DNA of 36,339 bases from an uncultured Chitinophagaceae bacterium (GTDB lineage: Bacteria > Bacteroidota > Bacteroidia > Chitinophagales > Chitinophagaceae): contig CAISCV010000241.1 in assembly GCA_903883945.1 (NCBI GenBank), forward strand, positions 1 to 36,339, in the 5' to 3' direction. The position numbers and the translations under genes were made by a program. Below the pieces are notes generated by a model. That model saw only the letters and a program-made list of their open reading frames with translations, was not told the origin of the DNA and did no database searches. Positions 34,237 through 36,339 of the stretch are shown piece after piece; within the stretch, counting starts at the first letter, position 1; each line of letters starts with the position of its first letter.

Positions 34237-34827
34237 ATGATGGAAAAAGGACGTTTAGAGGCTTTCAGCGATGGTGTAATTGCCATTATTATTACTATCA
34301 TGGTACTAGAAATGAAAGTACCACATGGTGATAGTCTGGCTACTTTGCAACCACTCATTCCCGTTTTCATCAGCTATGTATTAAGCTTTGTTAATGTAGG
34401 TATTTATTGGAATAATCACCACCACCTCATGCACGCCGCCAAACATATAAATGGCAGTGTGCTTTGGGCAAATATTCATTTATTATTTTGGCTGTCTCTT
34501 TTTCCTTTTGCAAGTGGGTGGATGGGTGAGAATCATTTTGCTCCAATTCAGGTTGCATTCTATGGCATTGTTTCATTAATGTCTGGTGTTGCCTATTACT
34601 TTTTGGCACAGTGCCTTATTGCGGTTAATGGTAAAAAGTCGACACTGGCCATTGCTGTTGGTAAAGATAAGAAAGGGCTAATTTCTATTATTCTATATGC
34701 CTTAGCTATTGGTTTGAGCTTTATAAGTGCATGGATTGGATTGTTTATTTATGTGGTGGTAGCCTGTATGTGGTTTATCCCCGATAAAAGGATTGAGGAT
34801 AAGCTAGCTGATAACAATCCTGAATAG
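34237..34827 (+). CDS. TMEM175-family (DUF1211) potassium channel protein
   Basis: 196 residues with six membrane segments and no signal peptide. The first helix carries RLEAFSDGVIAIIITIMVLEM, which contains the RxxxFSD signature of TMEM175 proteins, where helix 1 forms the pore. Histidines after helix 2 (NNHHHLMHAAKHI) match the family. Bacterial members have one six-helix repeat and assemble as tetramers that conduct potassium. The start could be either of two consecutive ATGs. Convergent with rarA, with 19 bp between stops. Confidence 0.92.
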   Translation: MMEKGRLEAFSDGVIAIIITIMVLEMKVPHGDSLATLQPLIPVFISYVLSFVNVGIYWNNHHHLMHAAKHINGSVLWANIHLLFWLSLFPFASGWMGENHFAPIQVAFYGIVSLMSGVAYYFLAQCLIAVNGKKSTLAIAVGKDKKGLISIILYALAIGLSFISAWIGLFIYVVVACMWFIPDKRIEDKLADNNPE

Positions 34828-34846
34828 TAGTATTCTTTACAAGTTC

Positions 34847-36121
34847 TTAGTAACCATATTTCTCATCCCAACGGTCTTTCAGAAACTTGCGCAATTCATT
34901 TTCGCGGGCATTATTGCCTGGCTTATAGAACGGTGTTCCTTCCAACCCCTTTGGCAAATATTCCTGTTCTATAAAGTTACCTTCTCCCCTATGCGAATAC
35001 TTATAGTCCTTGCCATAACCCATATTCTTCATCAGTTTGGTGGGTGCATTTCTAATGTGCAATGGCACTGGCAAATCTCCAGTTTGTTGCACCGTATGCA
35101 AAGCATTATTGATGGCTTCATAAGACGCATTACTCTTGGCAGATGACGCCAAATAAATGGCACATTGCGATAGTATAATCCTACTTTCTGGATAGCCAAT
35201 TTTACTGACAGCATCGAAGGTTGCATTGGCTAACAAGAGTGCATTCGGGTTGGCATTACCCACATCTTCGCTTGCAAATATGAGCATACGCCTTGCAATA
35301 AACTGCACATCCTCGCCTCCCTCTATCATTCTTGCCAACCAATAGACAGCGCCATTAGGGTCGCTTCCTCGGATACTTTTTATAAAGGCAGAAATAATAT
35401 CGTAGTGTTGTTCGCCCTTTTTATCGTACAAAGCAATCTTCCTTTGTGCTACCATCATTACCTCAGCATCGGTTATCGTGATGGTTTCTTTTTGGGTAGC
35501 TGCCAATGTCTGTACGACCAACTCCAGCAAGTTGAGGAGTTTGCGGGCATCTCCCCCACTAATCTTTATGAGGGCATCGGTTTCTTTCAGATTGATAGTC
35601 AATTGTTTCAGCTCGCTATCTTTTGCAATTGCCTCATTCAACAACTGTATTAAATCTTTTTCTTGCAATGGTTTTAATACATAGACCTGCGTTCTGCTTA
35701 GCAGGGCATTGTTTACTTCGAAGGAAGGATTTTCTGTTGTAGCCCCAATCAGTGTAATGATTCCCTTTTCTACTGCACCCAACAAGGCATCTTGTTGTCC
35801 TTTATTAAACCGATGAATCTCGTCTATAAAAAGAATGGCTTTGTTGGTTTGCTTGGATTGTTCTATCACTTCTCGCACTTCTTTCACGCCACTATTGATG
35901 GCACTTAGCTGAAAGTAAGGCACTTGCATGGTTTGTGCAATAATATTGGCGATAGTGGTTTTGCCTACACCGGGCGGTCCCCATAAAATGATGGATGGTA
36001 AGTTGCCCTGTAATATCGAGGTACGCAAGATGCTGCTCTTTCCTGTAAGGTGCTCCTGCCCTACTAGCTCATCTAAAGTACTAGGGCGCATTCTTTCTGC
36101 TAACGGTATATTATTAGTCAT
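34847..36121 (-). CDS. rarA: Replication-associated recombination protein A (RarA/MgsA)
   Basis: 424 residues, the usual length. A clamp-loader-like AAA+ ATPase (WRNIP1/Mgs1 family) that acts at stalled replication forks. The N-terminus (PLAERMRPSTLDELVGQEHL) is typical. Walker A is GPPGVGKT (48-55). Walker B is FIDEIHRFNKGQQ with DEIH at 100-103. Sensor 1 is GATTENPSFEVNNALLSR. The C-terminal part with GSDPNGAVYWLARMIEGGED, SEDVGNANPNALLLA and YKYSHRGEGNFIEQEYLP is diagnostic of RarA. The GNAT gene lies upstream on the same strand, 98 bp away. Confidence 0.96.
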   Translation of the reverse strand: MTNNIPLAERMRPSTLDELVGQEHLTGKSSILRTSILQGNLPSIILWGPPGVGKTTIANIIAQTMQVPYFQLSAINSGVKEVREVIEQSKQTNKAILFIDEIHRFNKGQQDALLGAVEKGIITLIGATTENPSFEVNNALLSRTQVYVLKPLQEKDLIQLLNEAIAKDSELKQLTINLKETDALIKISGGDARKLLNLLELVVQTLAATQKETITITDAEVMMVAQRKIALYDKKGEQHYDIISAFIKSIRGSDPNGAVYWLARMIEGGEDVQFIARRMLIFASEDVGNANPNALLLANATFDAVSKIGYPESRIILSQCAIYLASSAKSNASYEAINNALHTVQQTGDLPVPLHIRNAPTKLMKNMGYGKDYKYSHRGEGNFIEQEYLPKGLEGTPFYKPGNNARENELRKFLKDRWDEKYGY

Positions 36122-36219
36122 TGTTTTATTTTAATACATAGTTACATAATAACCCAAGAAGGCCAATGTTTATACCTTTCTGTACTATGTACCTATTTTA
36201 TCTTGTATATATTTCTATT

Positions 36220-36339
36220 TTACAAATCTTTTGTCATCCAGACATTGCAGGACGAATGTCCCGAATTGCCCATCCGTTCCTTTACCTCTCTAAATCCTTG
36301 CTTGGTATAGATGGCAATTGCAGTGTTGAAGTTGGGCAA
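36220..36339 (-). CDS. GNAT-family N-acetyltransferase, C-terminal part only
   Basis: The last 39 residues of a gene entering from the right edge. NFNTAIAIYTKQGFREVKER is the final helix-strand of the GNAT acetyl-CoA fold (the typical N-x-x-A-x-x-x-Y-x-x-x-G-F motif). It is followed by MGNSGHSSCNVWMTKDL, the usual closing strand of small GNAT enzymes. The substrate is unknown. Confidence 0.8.
   Translation of the reverse strand: MPNFNTAIAIYTKQGFREVKERMGNSGHSSCNVWMTKDL

Overview
The window is an AT-rich chromosomal segment from a member of the Bacteroidota, most likely a Chitinophaga/Sediminibacterium-like lineage (the family is an inference). The evidence is three kinds. There are secreted proteins with type IX secretion (T9SS/Por) C-terminal sorting domains (metalloprotease 3329-6001, LRR protein 8730-10235). 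There is a one-protein hybrid two-component regulator (29236-33405). And the Bacteroidota -7 promoter box TAnnTTTG recurs upstream of several genes. I saw no phage, plasmid, insertion sequence, CRISPR array or rRNA.

Layout. Positions 1-10235 hold three large exported surface proteins on the minus strand: a repeat-rich adhesin cut by the window edge, a metzincin-type protease and an LRR protein. Between them lie housekeeping genes: elongator-type tRNA-Met, prs, radC and a DUF3467 gene. Positions 10236-10804 hold no intact gene but a decayed reading frame. Positions 10805-13421 (minus) carry DUF4294, lipA and an outer-membrane protein. Positions 13456-15149 (plus) carry OsmC, a small beta-barrel protein and a SET-domain protein. 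Positions 15229-20934 (minus) carry an alpha/beta hydrolase, a UvrD-like helicase fused to a RecB-type nuclease, and a GH13 enzyme. Positions 20990-24162 (plus) carry an amino acid permease, a small ParB-fold-like protein and purK. A LexA/CI-like repressor (24178-24933) is divergent from an OmpA/TSP3 protein (25110-26510). Positions 26820-33405 hold a beta-helix carbohydrate-active protein divergent from the hybrid regulator. Positions 33406-34236 form a repeat-bearing intergenic block. A TMEM175-type channel and rarA follow, and a GNAT gene enters from the right edge.

How the genes work together. The regulator and the beta-helix protein look like a minimal polysaccharide-sensing pair without SusC/SusD. 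The helicase-nuclease, RadC and RarA are genome-maintenance functions but are not clustered. The most unexplained DNA is 33483-33864. It holds five inverted-repeat elements spaced exactly 41 bp apart, upstream of a small minus-strand ORF whose 3' end runs into 14-bp repeats. A 21-bp minisatellite at 19536-19613 and near-identical 234-bp repeats in the adhesin are the other repeat structures.
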